Source: Verrucomicrobiaceae bacterium (GTDB taxonomy: Bacteria > Verrucomicrobiota > Verrucomicrobiia > Opitutales > Intestinicryptomonadaceae). Taken from it: a stretch of 64,000 nucleotides of DNA. Of the stretch, positions 53,883-62,753 are shown in pieces. The stretch is from positions 62,001-126,000 of the forward strand of contig SUVO01000006.1 of the NCBI GenBank assembly GCA_015061955.1. The letters run 5' to 3'. The translations under genes were made by a program, and so were the position numbers. Position 1 is the first letter of the stretch; every line of letters starts with the position of its first letter. Below the pieces are notes generated by a model. That model worked only from the letters and a program-made list of their open reading frames with translations, had not been told where the DNA came from and made no database searches.

Positions 53883-54824
53883 ATGACAGGTAAAAATGAC
53901 AATTTTCTTTGGAAGTTTAAAAGTGAAGATAAAATACAAAATTGGCCAACAAGCGACTTCCAACGCTATATCTCACAACCTACAGAATTATTCCCTAAAC
54001 AATTCTTAAAACACAAAAACATACATGTTCCACAAAAATTACCAATAAACATACTCGATAATGCAGAAATTATAGCATCAGCATATTCGAAGCACGGGAG
54101 CAAATACTTTGTTTCGCACATGGGCGAAGAATTCATAACACTTATTGTTATGTTAAATGGTTTGTATTGTGCAAAAGTCGGCAATAAAACTTACGAAATA
54201 AACAAAAACCAGATTTTCATTCTTCCGGCACATACGCCTTGCGATTATTTTACGAGAGGAAAAAATTTTGAGCTTATTTGGTTTCATATAAAAAATACAA
54301 CAAAATGGAAATCTACTTTGGGTAAAGGTATAATTTGTCGAGATATGAAATACTTTGATAAATTTCTTACAGTATATAATTTGTATGCCGATGAACTTTA
54401 TCAAAAGACTCCATCACTAACATTTCTACAAAATTCTTTGGAGTTAATATTAGAGACTTTAAGAAAGGAATTCTGTGTAGATGCTGAGACTATGGAATGC
54501 AAAAAATATCAAGAATTGGCAAAAAGAGTTGCGAAAAATTTGGATAAGAATTGGTCGACTGAATTGGCTTCAAAAATGTTAAATACAACAACACCTATGT
54601 TAAATATTGCTTTTCAAAACATGTTTTCAGTTACATTTCCGAAATACGTTCTTCGCTTGAGAATGGATGTAGCATTGCGAATGCTCTTGAATGGTAAACG
54701 TCTTGCAGATATAGCCAAGAAAACTGGGTTTTCAACGCCTTACGCACTTTCTGCTACTTTCAAAAAATACTATGGAGTTTCTCCCAAAAAGAGAAAAGAG
54801 TTAGAAAAAAATAATAGAGGCTGA
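53883..54824 (+). CDS. AraC-family transcriptional regulator
   Basis: 313-residue regulator. The N-terminal 150 residues form a cupin-type sensor domain (EEFITLIVMLNGLYCAKVG, QIFILPAHTPCDYF). The C-terminal domain has two helix-turn-helix units: ELASKMLNTTTPMLNIAFQNMF and RLADIAKKTGFSTPYALSATFKKYYGVSPKK. It probably senses a sugar and controls the divergent PEP-CTERM gene or the genes around it. A TTGACA box lies 30 nt before the ATG, right after the direct repeat. Confidence 0.92.
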   Translation: MTGKNDNFLWKFKSEDKIQNWPTSDFQRYISQPTELFPKQFLKHKNIHVPQKLPINILDNAEIIASAYSKHGSKYFVSHMGEEFITLIVMLNGLYCAKVGNKTYEINKNQIFILPAHTPCDYFTRGKNFELIWFHIKNTTKWKSTLGKGIICRDMKYFDKFLTVYNLYADELYQKTPSLTFLQNSLELILETLRKEFCVDAETMECKKYQELAKRVAKNLDKNWSTELASKMLNTTTPMLNIAFQNMFSVTFPKYVLRLRMDVALRMLLNGKRLADIAKKTGFSTPYALSATFKKYYGVSPKKRKELEKNNRG

Positions 54825-54826
54825 TA

Positions 54827-55501
54827 TCAGATCTTGCCAATGTGGAACATTTGGAGGTAATATTTCTCAAAGACTTTGTACAACCCATCTTCGCGAGTAA
54901 GGCGTGCTATCATGCGTCGTGCCTCTTTGGACTCTTGGTTTTTCATTATATAGTAGAGTCTTTCTACCTGTGTTGTTTCTGGACGCATTCCATAGACAAC
55001 GATTTTCTCCAACTCGTAAAACATATCATTCTGCGAGCCAAACCAAACGAGTGCATCTGTCTTTGTTCCACCAAGAAAGTTAACCCACATCACTTGGTCT
55101 AACAACGATTCCGCAGGATTGTATTGTGGTTCTGGCAATGGCAATTGTGGTACATCATGCGTAAGTACTGTAAAGTATTTTGTCGCATAACGGGTTGGGC
55201 GTTCGCTTGGCAACCCATATGGATACTTCTTCATAAATGCCCTTAAAAACACTGGTCGGTCTTGTTCTGGTAGATGCGATTCAAACACAGCCAATGACTT
55301 TGGATTACTGTAATTGAGGTATTCAGATTCTTTGGCTTTATAGCCCGTAAACTTCTTTGAGTACTGCCAATCTTGAGTTTTGTAGGGAGTCCCACAACCA
55401 TTGTTAATTAGGAACAACTCAAGTGGCGAGCTATTGTATTTAGCTTCTGTCTCAGCAAAATACTTGAAAAAAGACGTTTTTGCAATGGGTATTACAAATA
55501 C
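54827..55501 (-). pseudogene. Truncated hypothetical gene without a normal start
   Basis: A minus-strand frame of about 225 codons, open up to a stop codon at 55502-55504 with no ATG in its first 90 codons; only a TTG near 55417 is available. The content (PVFLRAFMKKYPYGLPSERPT, QLPLPEPQYNPAESLLDQV) is protein-like and helical but no family is recognised. Its upstream edge falls in the repeat segment shared with 58.2 kb, suggesting the 5' part was lost by insertion. It could also start at a rare codon. Confidence 0.5.
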
Positions 55502-55515
55502 TCATGTCAAATAAA
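55472..55515 (+). repeat. Dispersed 44-bp repeat, copy 1
   Basis: Contains TTTTGCAATGGGTATT and TGTCAA and matches 58193-58237 with few differences. It holds the palindrome GGGTATTACAAATACTC (55487-55503). Confidence 0.6.
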
Positions 55516-55730
55516 ATTTATTATTTTTTTACCAAAGTGTATATTTTTAAGACATTGGAAGGTTTTTTAATTCAAGACAGCTTATTTGTTTTTACCTTTT
55601 TAGATAAATCAAGTTTTTGTATCATTCTAAACATCAATATATTATAAAAATAAAATGCAATGGGTATTTGTAATACTATATGTTTTTCACAATTTATTAT
55701 AAAGATTTAATGTTTTAACTTAAAAAACTT
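55506..55730. other. AT-rich leader region of the PEP-CTERM gene
   Basis: No gene. It holds the palindrome GGGTATTTGTAATACTA at 55662-55678, about 52 nt before the start codon, preceded by the sequence AAATGCAAT, and otherwise only A/T-rich runs. The palindrome is one of four related sites in the region. Confidence 0.55.
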
Positions 55731-57194
55731 ATGAAAAAAACAATATTAACAACATCAATATTAACACTGCTTGCTGGTTCAATATATGCAGACTGGCAAT
55801 ATTCAAATGGCAAGGGAGACGGATATTCTTACGATTCTAACGGAATTTATACTGATTCAAGAGGTTATGGTGCTATCGGTATAGAGGGTAGTCATACAGT
55901 AATTCAAGACGTTGATTATTCTAATAAAAGTTATGTTGTAAACGCTACAACTTCATCAAATAGCGATTTTGTAAATACAAAAATGGCTCTTTCCGGAGAA
56001 TATCAAGATGCCGTTTTTGGTATATACAATTCAACTGTGAAAGATTCAAATTTTTCGGGTAGTTCGTTTACGGGAACTTCAATATACGACCAGCATGCAA
56101 TGTATGTAAGTGCATCTGCAAGTCTTGAAAATGTGAATTTCTCAAATTCGTTGTTTTCATCGAAAGTCATGTCGAATATAAATAGTGGCTTTACTGCAGT
56201 AGGCACATTAAAGGATATAAATTTTTCAAATTCTACATTTGAATCATTTGGTTCGTTTTGCGAAAATATCTCATTTAGAGGAAACGTAGAAAATATAAAT
56301 CTTTCAGGTATTACATCTAAAGGCTTTAAAGAAGCGACCGATTCCTTTATTGATCATTTCGGAGAAGATATAAAAGATGCTACAAGTTCGTCGATAGGTT
56401 TTTATGCTAATGCTAAAAACATCAATTTAAACAATTCTAAACATAACGCCTTAAAAGGTATCGCTATTTGGAGTGGAAGTAATGTTGAGAATTTAACTGC
56501 CCAAAATGCAGAGTTTAAAAATGTAGATATGGGCAGTGATAAAATTGTCTATGGAAGTGGAACATTGAAAAATGCAGATTTTAGAGGTGCTACACTAACT
56601 GCGTTCGGTTCAGAAGAAGCTGTTGCTATAACTGCAGAAAACATTTCAGACTACTCAACACTCAAAAATGTAATGCTTTCAGATGGTACGATTTTTTCAA
56701 CAAAAGAAATATGGAGTACTGAGAATGCAGGATTAATCTTAGCAGAAGGCGAAACATTTACTGTATCAAAATATGAAAGTCCAGTTGCAACTTTTTCAAC
56801 AGAAGGAAATGATATTTCAGCAAAGCTTACAGTTGATTCAACTTTGAATGGTGGAACAATCGTTCTTGAAGACGGAGCGTTGTTAGAAATTTCAGAAGGT
56901 GTTACACTCACACTTTCAGATACAGTTGAATTTGTAGTAGCTGATGGAGTAAGCGATGTATCTGAGGTTTTGTCGTTAGGTGAAAATTCAACTATCGTAA
57001 TGGCTGGTTATACTGATGCAGAAGCATCTAATGCATTTGCAAACCTCTTTAAATCTGAAGACGGTTCTTCACTTGAATTCACAACACCTGAGTCATTCGT
57101 GATTAAAGGTAGCGAAGTTCCAGAGCCAAGCACATACGCTATTATTTTTGGTGCTATTGCACTCGGTTTTGTAGCATATCGCAGAAGAAAGTAA
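55731..57194 (+). CDS. PEP-CTERM surface protein with pentapeptide-like strands
   Basis: 487-residue exported protein (signal peptide MKKTILTTSILTLLAGSIYA). The mid-part has repeated N-x-[SNF]-x2 units such as ENVNFSNSLF, KDINFSNSTF, KNINLNNSK and KNADFRGA, which look like pentapeptide-repeat or short beta-solenoid rungs. It ends with VPEPSTYAIIFGAIALGFVAYRRRK-type tail. It is expected to be sorted to the outer surface by an exosortase not in this window. A terminator follows. Confidence 0.85.
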   Translation: MKKTILTTSILTLLAGSIYADWQYSNGKGDGYSYDSNGIYTDSRGYGAIGIEGSHTVIQDVDYSNKSYVVNATTSSNSDFVNTKMALSGEYQDAVFGIYNSTVKDSNFSGSSFTGTSIYDQHAMYVSASASLENVNFSNSLFSSKVMSNINSGFTAVGTLKDINFSNSTFESFGSFCENISFRGNVENINLSGITSKGFKEATDSFIDHFGEDIKDATSSSIGFYANAKNINLNNSKHNALKGIAIWSGSNVENLTAQNAEFKNVDMGSDKIVYGSGTLKNADFRGATLTAFGSEEAVAITAENISDYSTLKNVMLSDGTIFSTKEIWSTENAGLILAEGETFTVSKYESPVATFSTEGNDISAKLTVDSTLNGGTIVLEDGALLEISEGVTLTLSDTVEFVVADGVSDVSEVLSLGENSTIVMAGYTDAEASNAFANLFKSEDGSSLEFTTPESFVIKGSEVPEPSTYAIIFGAIALGFVAYRRRK

Positions 57195-57217
57195 TTGTTT
57201 TAATTTCATAATATACA

Positions 57218-57247
57218 AAAAGCCGTTTGGGACGCCAAACGGCTTTT
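57218..57247 (+). terminator. Terminator of the PEP-CTERM gene
   Basis: Arms AAAAGCCGTTTGG and CCAAACGGCTTTT around a GACG loop. Confidence 0.9.
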
Positions 57248-57262
57248 CTATTTATAAAACAA

Positions 57263-57300
57263 GGTTGCGATTAGCAAACACACAAACGCTAATCGCGACC
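57263..57300. repeat. Inverted repeat of unknown role
   Basis: Arms GGTTGCGATTAGC and GCTAATCGCGACC (one mismatch) around a 12-nt loop AAACACACAAAC, just after the terminator. No T-run follows, so it is not a standard terminator; an operator or structured RNA is possible. Confidence 0.55.
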
Positions 57301-57480
57301 TCTTTATATATGACAATTTTTTCTTTGTTGCTATTTAGCCATAAAATTTTCTCCTTCTTTGTTCTGCTTCTTTTTGCATTCATTTACAACTTAACTAATC
57401 GTTCAGTTGTTGTGGAAAACAATACCAAGAAGAGGATGGTTTATTTGCGAAATAAAATCTAAACAAAGTCGGTAAACGAA

Positions 57481-57530
57481 AATTTGGATTCATGATTTAT
57501 ATGCAAGATAGACACCTTTTCGCGTCTCCA
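57481..57530 (+). repeat. Dispersed repeat, copy B
   Basis: Matches copy A (48031-48082): ATTTGGATTCATG and GCAAGATAGACACCTT are shared, followed by a similar C/T-rich stretch. Confidence 0.6.
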
Positions 57531-57600
57531 GAATTCTTTAAGAAATTTCACGCTTAGCCAAAAGTGTGATACTAAAATTTTTCTCCGTAATTTGATTTAG

Positions 57601-57634
57601 AAACGAACCTTGATTAGACAAGGTTCGTTTTTTT
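57601..57634 (+). terminator. Orphan terminator
   Basis: Arms AAACGAACCTTG and CAAGGTTCGTTT around ATTAGA, followed by T-rich sequence. No coding gene ends here, so it may close a small RNA or be left from a lost gene. Confidence 0.75.
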
Positions 57635-57959
57635 GTGTCTGTATGCCTATTTAAAAGGCATTGCGAGTCATCGTTTGTCTAATTTTGGTTCGCCGTTAAG
57701 AGCTCTTTTTAACCTCTGTTTTTAGTCACTTTTTCGGGCAAAATTGCCTAAAATACCCTTTTACGATTAGACAATTATCAACAACTTACGTAATCGAAAA
57801 TTCCACAAAAAATGCTATTTATAGTCAAAATATTAAGATGCATAATTTCTTAACGGAGAAAAAACAAATATTCAAGCATCCTAAAAAATACAGTACGACC
57901 AAAAACTTGGCATATATATAACCTCCACATCCTTTCTTGTAATCTCATTTCACTCAAGA

Positions 57960-58085
57960 TTGAATAACTCTAAACGACTCATTGATCGTCCAGATTTTCA
58001 TCAGGCTTCTCAATCTGCACCTGAATGGTGTCGAGACGCTTTAAAAACTATCAATGCATTAGAATTGGAAATTGAACGAAAATGA
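57960..58085 (+). CDS. Short open frame, possible phage-type small protein
   Basis: 41 codons from a TTG start. The translation is polar (RLIDRPDFHQASQSAPEWC, then DALKTINALELEIERK), with a helix-rich second half and no homology I recognise. Its stop overlaps the next frame's ATG (ATGA), the type of coupling seen for real gene pairs. No clear Shine-Dalgarno site. Possibly a fragment. Confidence 0.35.
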   Translation: MNNSKRLIDRPDFHQASQSAPEWCRDALKTINALELEIERK

Positions 58086-58240
58086 CTCGCAGAGTGTTAG
58101 ATGTTGTTGGGAATCCATTAACCGACTTTACTATAAGAGTTACTTTAGAAATTGCGCTGTCAACGATAGCTCCAAGAGGTAATGACCAATTAAGACGCTT
58201 TTGCAATGGGTATTTAAAATACCCCTGTCAACCAAAATAA
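58082..58240 (+). CDS. Short open frame overlapping the previous one
   Basis: 52 codons starting at the ATG overlapping the previous stop. The content (VLDVVGNPLTDFTIRVTLEIAL) has strand-like pattern. Its last 15 codons (RRFCNGYLKYPCQ) are encoded within the dispersed 44-bp repeat, and the other copy at 55.5 kb would give the similar RRFCNGYYKYSCQ, so this may be a remnant of a duplicated gene end. Confidence 0.35.
   Translation: MTRRVLDVVGNPLTDFTIRVTLEIALSTIAPRGNDQLRRFCNGYLKYPCQPK
58193..58237 (+). repeat. Dispersed 44-bp repeat, copy 2
   Basis: Shares GACGCTTTTGCAATGGGTATT-like sequence and TGTCAA with 55472-55515. It holds GGGTATTTAAAATACCC (58208-58224), the best palindrome of the four. 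Confidence 0.6.
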
Positions 58241-58384
58241 TGAAACTTTTAATATAAATATTTAAATTACACATAAGTTATGCAAAACTTTAGTGTTTAG
58301 GATAGTCTCTATTTTTTATCTTTTATTTTTTTTGAAATTTGCTAACTTGCGTATTGTTATATTGTTGCAAACTCTAAATGCTAT

Positions 58385-58401
58385 AGGTATTTTAAATACT
58401 C
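58385..58401. promoter_or_regulatory. Palindromic operator-like site
   Basis: AGGTATTTTAAATACTC, related to the palindromes at 55487, 55662 and 58208. It lies 36 nt before the start codon of the broken gene at 58438, in the position of an operator. Confidence 0.5.
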
Positions 58402-58437
58402 TATATTAAAGCCCTCTAAATTTAGAAAAGGACATAT

Positions 58438-58592
58438 ATGAAAAATTAATATTAACAATTACAGCATTTCTTTGTGCTACTTTTGCATTTGCAGAAGCAG
58501 AATCAAAGTTGTTTTATTTCTATGATGCAACAGGAGTGGCTTATAGACCATTCTTTAGGGAAGACAGCTCTGAAGGTACTAGAAGCTCTTGA
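58438..58592 (+). pseudogene. Small signal-peptide gene broken in the A-run after its ATG
   Basis: AAAAGGAC lies 6 nt before the ATG, but the frame closes after three codons. Adding one A to the run of five after the ATG gives about 51 residues: a signal peptide (KKLILTITAFLCATFAFA) and a short mature part (EAESKLFYFYDATGVAYRPFF), ending at a TGA at 58590. It precedes the PEP-CTERM gene by 35 nt. Likely a decayed or phase-variable member of the same group, or an error in a homopolymer. Confidence 0.5.
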
Positions 58593-58627
58593 AAGTATTT
58601 TTACCTTAACAACAACATAACAACAAT

Positions 58628-59785
58628 ATGAAAAAACTAACAATACTAACGTCAATTCTAGCAAGTAGTGTATTATCTTTTGCGATAGAAATTACTTCAG
58701 ATAATGTAAACGATTATAACTTCAGTAGCACATCTCAAGATTTCACATTTGTTCCAACTGGTTCATCGACTCAAATTGATGCTTCTACGGTATGGAAAAG
58801 CAAGAAACAACTTATTGTTGAAAGTGGGACCACTGTCAATTTTACTCATTGGCAAACATCTTCTATTTATGCTGAAGGAAACGTTACAATCAAAGAAAAT
58901 GCAACTGTCTATTTTAATGGCGGTTTGATAAATACAGGAAATATTTCTGTAAATGGTTTATTAAAAACTAATTCACACGGAGGCGCTTGGAATCAAATTG
59001 GAAACGATAGCTATCCTGCATTTACTAATGTAGGAACGCTAACATTTGGTGCAAACTCTTCATTTTTGAGTGAATATTTACCTGATGGGAATAAGTTTAA
59101 AATGGTAAATCTCATTGGTGGAACCGTAAATGTAGCAATTAGCAAAGAAAACAATTACATTAAATTTGCAGATTATGTTGTTTTTAATAATACCAAACTT
59201 ACCTTAAATTCATCGAATGTTATAATTTCTGGATATGGAAGAAATTCGGCACAAACCCAAGCAGACTCAATCTTCATATTGGCAAATTGTGCAAATAATG
59301 TTTGGTCGAAATCTGATGTTACAATAACAGCAAATAAGGCAAATGAGTTTGGAACATTCAAGTTTTACGACGGCTCATCATTAACACTTGATTTAGTTGG
59401 ATTATCAAATGAAGATTCATTCATCATCAATACTCTTGAAAGTATAGCTCTTGTTGAAGGAAAACACCCACAAAGTAATATTAATACAATCAATCCAGAT
59501 GCGGTTATAACATTGAATTTGAAGTTGAATGAAGATTCAAAACTTCAAATTGGGAATCTTTATAATGATTTCACAAAAGAAGAAAATGGCGAAAGAATTT
59601 TGTCAAACCTCGCTGTAAACCTCTATAACGAAGATACAAAAGCCTACGATATAGCAGGTATATTAGGTGAAAACTTCTTCATTAGCGCTGATGGCTGGAT
59701 AAGTTCAGTTCCAGAACCAGCTGAATGGGCAATGATATTCGGAGCTTTAGCATTGGGCTTCGTTGCTTATCGCAGAAGAAAATAG
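58628..59785 (+). CDS. PEP-CTERM surface protein
   Basis: 385-residue exported protein (signal peptide MKKLTILTSILASSVLSFA). The body is rich in Asn, Ser and Thr with many short beta-strands (QLIVESGTTVNFTH, GNVTIKENATVYFNG), resembling the passenger of an autotransporter or the protein at 51.8 kb. It ends in VPEPAEWAMIFGALALGFVAYRRRK-type sorting tail, with PEPAEW replacing the more common PEPSTY. The GH71-like gene follows 83 nt later on the same strand. Confidence 0.85.
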   Translation: MKKLTILTSILASSVLSFAIEITSDNVNDYNFSSTSQDFTFVPTGSSTQIDASTVWKSKKQLIVESGTTVNFTHWQTSSIYAEGNVTIKENATVYFNGGLINTGNISVNGLLKTNSHGGAWNQIGNDSYPAFTNVGTLTFGANSSFLSEYLPDGNKFKMVNLIGGTVNVAISKENNYIKFADYVVFNNTKLTLNSSNVIISGYGRNSAQTQADSIFILANCANNVWSKSDVTITANKANEFGTFKFYDGSSLTLDLVGLSNEDSFIINTLESIALVEGKHPQSNINTINPDAVITLNLKLNEDSKLQIGNLYNDFTKEENGERILSNLAVNLYNEDTKAYDIAGILGENFFISADGWISSVPEPAEWAMIFGALALGFVAYRRRK

Positions 59786-59867
59786 TTAATTGCAAAATCT
59801 TTACTTGAAGAAAAAGAATGAAGCATTAAACTTTACTTTATTCTTTTTTTGTTATGGAGTAATAAGT

Positions 59868-62699
59868 ATGAATACTATCAAGATTGCTGTTTGTGCATTG
59901 CTTTCATTATTTTTGTTTTCTGAATCTTTTGCTGGTGGTGAGTTTCTAAAAAACATCAATACCCAAAAATACAAGTTAGTAAAAGGTGATGTTCCTAATC
60001 TGACACCAGATGATAAAGTTCTGGTTGCACACTATGTGCCTTGGGATAATTTTCATGCTACATCAAAGGCACGTGTCATTTATAATTCGGGTATAATTCC
60101 AGCAGCAAAAAATAGAGTAGAAACAATGCGTCGAGATATTGCAACTGCTCAGCGTGCTGGTATTACTGGGTTTTGGGTTGATCTCCCTGGTGGTGGAAAT
60201 CCCAAGCGTGTAAGTTTAGCATACACCGATGTTCTTGAGGATTTACTGAAAGCATCGGCAGGTTCGAGTTTTACTGTTGCTGGTTGTTTAGACTTTGGTG
60301 GTGACGACAAAAATTTGGAAAACGTTGCAAACAATATCCGACGCCTCGTAAAGTTGTCTCGCAAATATCCCAATTATATGCGAGTAAATGGCAAGCCAGT
60401 GGTATCGACATATTGTGCGTGTAGGCGTCCAGCAAATGAATGGGCAGAGATAAAAAATATTTTATCAAAGTCGGGCGACGATATCTTTTTAGTTCTCGAT
60501 ATGAGCTATTGGATGTTCAAAGTTTTGAAAGAAGACGTTGTTGATACCTATTCAAAAGTTGCCGATATGATTTATATATTTGAAGACTATGGTTCAACTG
60601 CATATTCTATAGTCCCCAATACAAAGCGTCTTTCGCACGAGCAACTCTTTGGCATATTAAACAAAGTTGCTCGCCTAAATTCGATAACTGCAGCCAAAAC
60701 AATTACTCCGGGGTATTGTGGTGGTTGGTTGGCAAATCAGCATAACTCTTACAATCCACATAGATGCTTTGATTTGATGTTAGAATCGTTTTCGGCATAC
60801 GATAAACAATACTGTAACTGGGTGCATCTGACTACTTGGAATGATCTCATCGAAACAGCAGTACATCCTCTAATGTGGGATTTTGCAACTCAAATGGATT
60901 TATTGCGTTGGTTTAAAAATGAAATAATGTTAGAAAAACAATCGCCAAAGAAACGTCAGCCACGTCTGTATTTTAGTTACTTTAGGGAAATTTTGGCAGG
61001 TTCAACTTTGCGTATTGAAACACTTGTTTTACCACGCAAAAACGCAAAAGAAATAGAAATCTCAGGACGTTTGCTGGATACCGATGGCAAAGAGATTGTC
61101 AAAATGCAACCTCAGAAATTTACCGATTCAAAGTTGTCTACAGCTGAATGGCTTATACCCACCGATAATGCTGTTCATTCAATGGCAGTAATTCCAGAAA
61201 TAACCACAACTATCGATGGTGTCTCGGAAACAAAAAAACTTCCTGCTACAATTCTAAAATACGGTTGGGTGCAAAATAATTCGACAATAAAAATTGCATT
61301 TACTACTCCTATCGAAATAGAAAGTTCGGTTGTTGTTTGTTCGTCTGCGACAGACAAAAATCTAATCAATGCAACAGTTAAATTTGCATCGCCTGAAAAA
61401 GTCAAAAGAGCAACGCTTTATAGAAACGATTTAAAACTTGCAACTCTCTTAGACGCAGATAATCGCAAACAAATAAATTTGTTTATGCTTAAAAAGAAAA
61501 AAGCTCGAATGAAGATGACTTTAGAAAATGCCGAATTTAGCTTTATTCAAGATATTCCAAGAACATCTTATACAAAAACAACTTTTGAAGCATATAACGA
61601 AAACTTCCCATTAGAAGCTCAAATAAAATTTGCCGACAATGCCGTTTGCAAAGTAAAGATTGACAACCTTCCAGAAGAAATTATAAATTTGGCAGAGCTA
61701 ACAAAAAAAGACTATTTTACCTTCTGCAATAAAATGCTGACTATAAAAACACAACCTATATCAATTGCTAAAAACGATGTATCGGAAGGTTGCGAAAATG
61801 GTGAGTTTTCGGTGTCGGTATATACTCGTACTCCTAGAGAAAGCGATATATTCTATGTTCGCTTTGAAACCGAAAATGGTAAAGTTGCATTCTCGAAATT
61901 GATTGCTCCGTTCTCGTCAAAAAAGAATGTAGAAATGAACATTCTAAAAACCGAAAGAACACTCGATTACACTGTAAATACAACCGGCTTTAAAACAAAA
62001 TCGACTTTGGGTCCTAATGAAATAGTAAAACGTAGCGTAAATCCTGTTGTATTGCGTTCGGCTTTGTACAACTTTGAAAATGGTTCAGAAGACTCGCTTG
62101 GCGAACGTCCAATCCCTGGAGGACGTTGGACTGGTCCAATATGGTTTGATCAACAAAAATTGTTAAAAGATGGAGGCGTTAACGGTAAAAAATATTTGTC
62201 ATTAGAAAAAGGACACGAATTACCACTGCACATACGCACATTCCCGTTGACAGCCTGTACAATTCAATTCGATGTAAGAATAAACGAACTACCCAAAAAG
62301 AAAAGTCGCTTATTTGGACGTAAATCGTGGAATTGGGGAAGTGCTTTCGATATATATGTAGATGCAAATGGTAAAATAGAAGCTTCAAAAGGCTTTGGCA
62401 GACCCACCGAAGCAGACTATGTTGCTAACACCATCATAAGTAGCGATACATCTTTACAACTCGGTAAGTGGACACGCATTACTTTAACCTTCAATGAAAA
62501 GACTGCAATATTGTATATAGATGGCAAACAAACAGCATCAGCTGAAATTCCATTAAATAGAGGCTTCGGGCACGAAAGCCCATTTTTGGGCGATGCATCT
62601 ACAGGCTTAGTTGTCGACTTCGACAATCTAATGTTGCTGAGCTATCCTATTGCTGAAACAGAAATACAAATACAATGTAGTAAAACTACAACCGATTAA
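59868..62699 (+). CDS. GH71-like alpha-glucanase with C-terminal LamG-like domain
   Basis: 943-residue exported protein (signal peptide ending ESFAGG). Residues 40-370 resemble the GH71 endo-alpha-1,3-glucanase barrel: KVLVAHYVPWDNFH near residue 52, then RRDIATAQRAGITGFWVDLPGG and a DMSYWMF strand. Beta-rich domains follow, and the last 180 residues look like a LamG/concanavalin-like domain (IQFDVRINELP, ATAILYIDGKQTASAEI). GGAG lies 8 nt before the ATG. The barrel catalytic residues are not assigned. It is probably exported to cut alpha-glucan or a similar glycan. Confidence 0.7.
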   Translation: MNTIKIAVCALLSLFLFSESFAGGEFLKNINTQKYKLVKGDVPNLTPDDKVLVAHYVPWDNFHATSKARVIYNSGIIPAAKNRVETMRRDIATAQRAGITGFWVDLPGGGNPKRVSLAYTDVLEDLLKASAGSSFTVAGCLDFGGDDKNLENVANNIRRLVKLSRKYPNYMRVNGKPVVSTYCACRRPANEWAEIKNILSKSGDDIFLVLDMSYWMFKVLKEDVVDTYSKVADMIYIFEDYGSTAYSIVPNTKRLSHEQLFGILNKVARLNSITAAKTITPGYCGGWLANQHNSYNPHRCFDLMLESFSAYDKQYCNWVHLTTWNDLIETAVHPLMWDFATQMDLLRWFKNEIMLEKQSPKKRQPRLYFSYFREILAGSTLRIETLVLPRKNAKEIEISGRLLDTDGKEIVKMQPQKFTDSKLSTAEWLIPTDNAVHSMAVIPEITTTIDGVSETKKLPATILKYGWVQNNSTIKIAFTTPIEIESSVVVCSSATDKNLINATVKFASPEKVKRATLYRNDLKLATLLDADNRKQINLFMLKKKKARMKMTLENAEFSFIQDIPRTSYTKTTFEAYNENFPLEAQIKFADNAVCKVKIDNLPEEIINLAELTKKDYFTFCNKMLTIKTQPISIAKNDVSEGCENGEFSVSVYTRTPRESDIFYVRFETENGKVAFSKLIAPFSSKKNVEMNILKTERTLDYTVNTTGFKTKSTLGPNEIVKRSVNPVVLRSALYNFENGSEDSLGERPIPGGRWTGPIWFDQQKLLKDGGVNGKKYLSLEKGHELPLHIRTFPLTACTIQFDVRINELPKKKSRLFGRKSWNWGSAFDIYVDANGKIEASKGFGRPTEADYVANTIISSDTSLQLGKWTRITLTFNEKTAILYIDGKQTASAEIPLNRGFGHESPFLGDASTGLVVDFDNLMLLSYPIAETEIQIQCSKTTTD

Positions 62700-62753
62700 G
62701 AGCATTATCGCTTAATAGATATTATCAATAACTAACAAAGGAGGAAATTACTT

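Larger units (their letters stand above)
57301..57959. other. Gene-poor region with an orphan terminator
   Basis: No recognised gene. It holds repeat copy B (57481-57530), a terminator at 57601-57634 with no gene before it, and the shared 15-nt sequence at 57775-57789. The open frame at 57265-57462 is hydrophobic but has no support. Confidence 0.55.

Noticed and set aside
57265-57462. 65-codon hydrophobic frame
   Set aside because: It starts inside an inverted repeat, has no ribosome site, and resembles the translation of AT-rich non-coding sequence.
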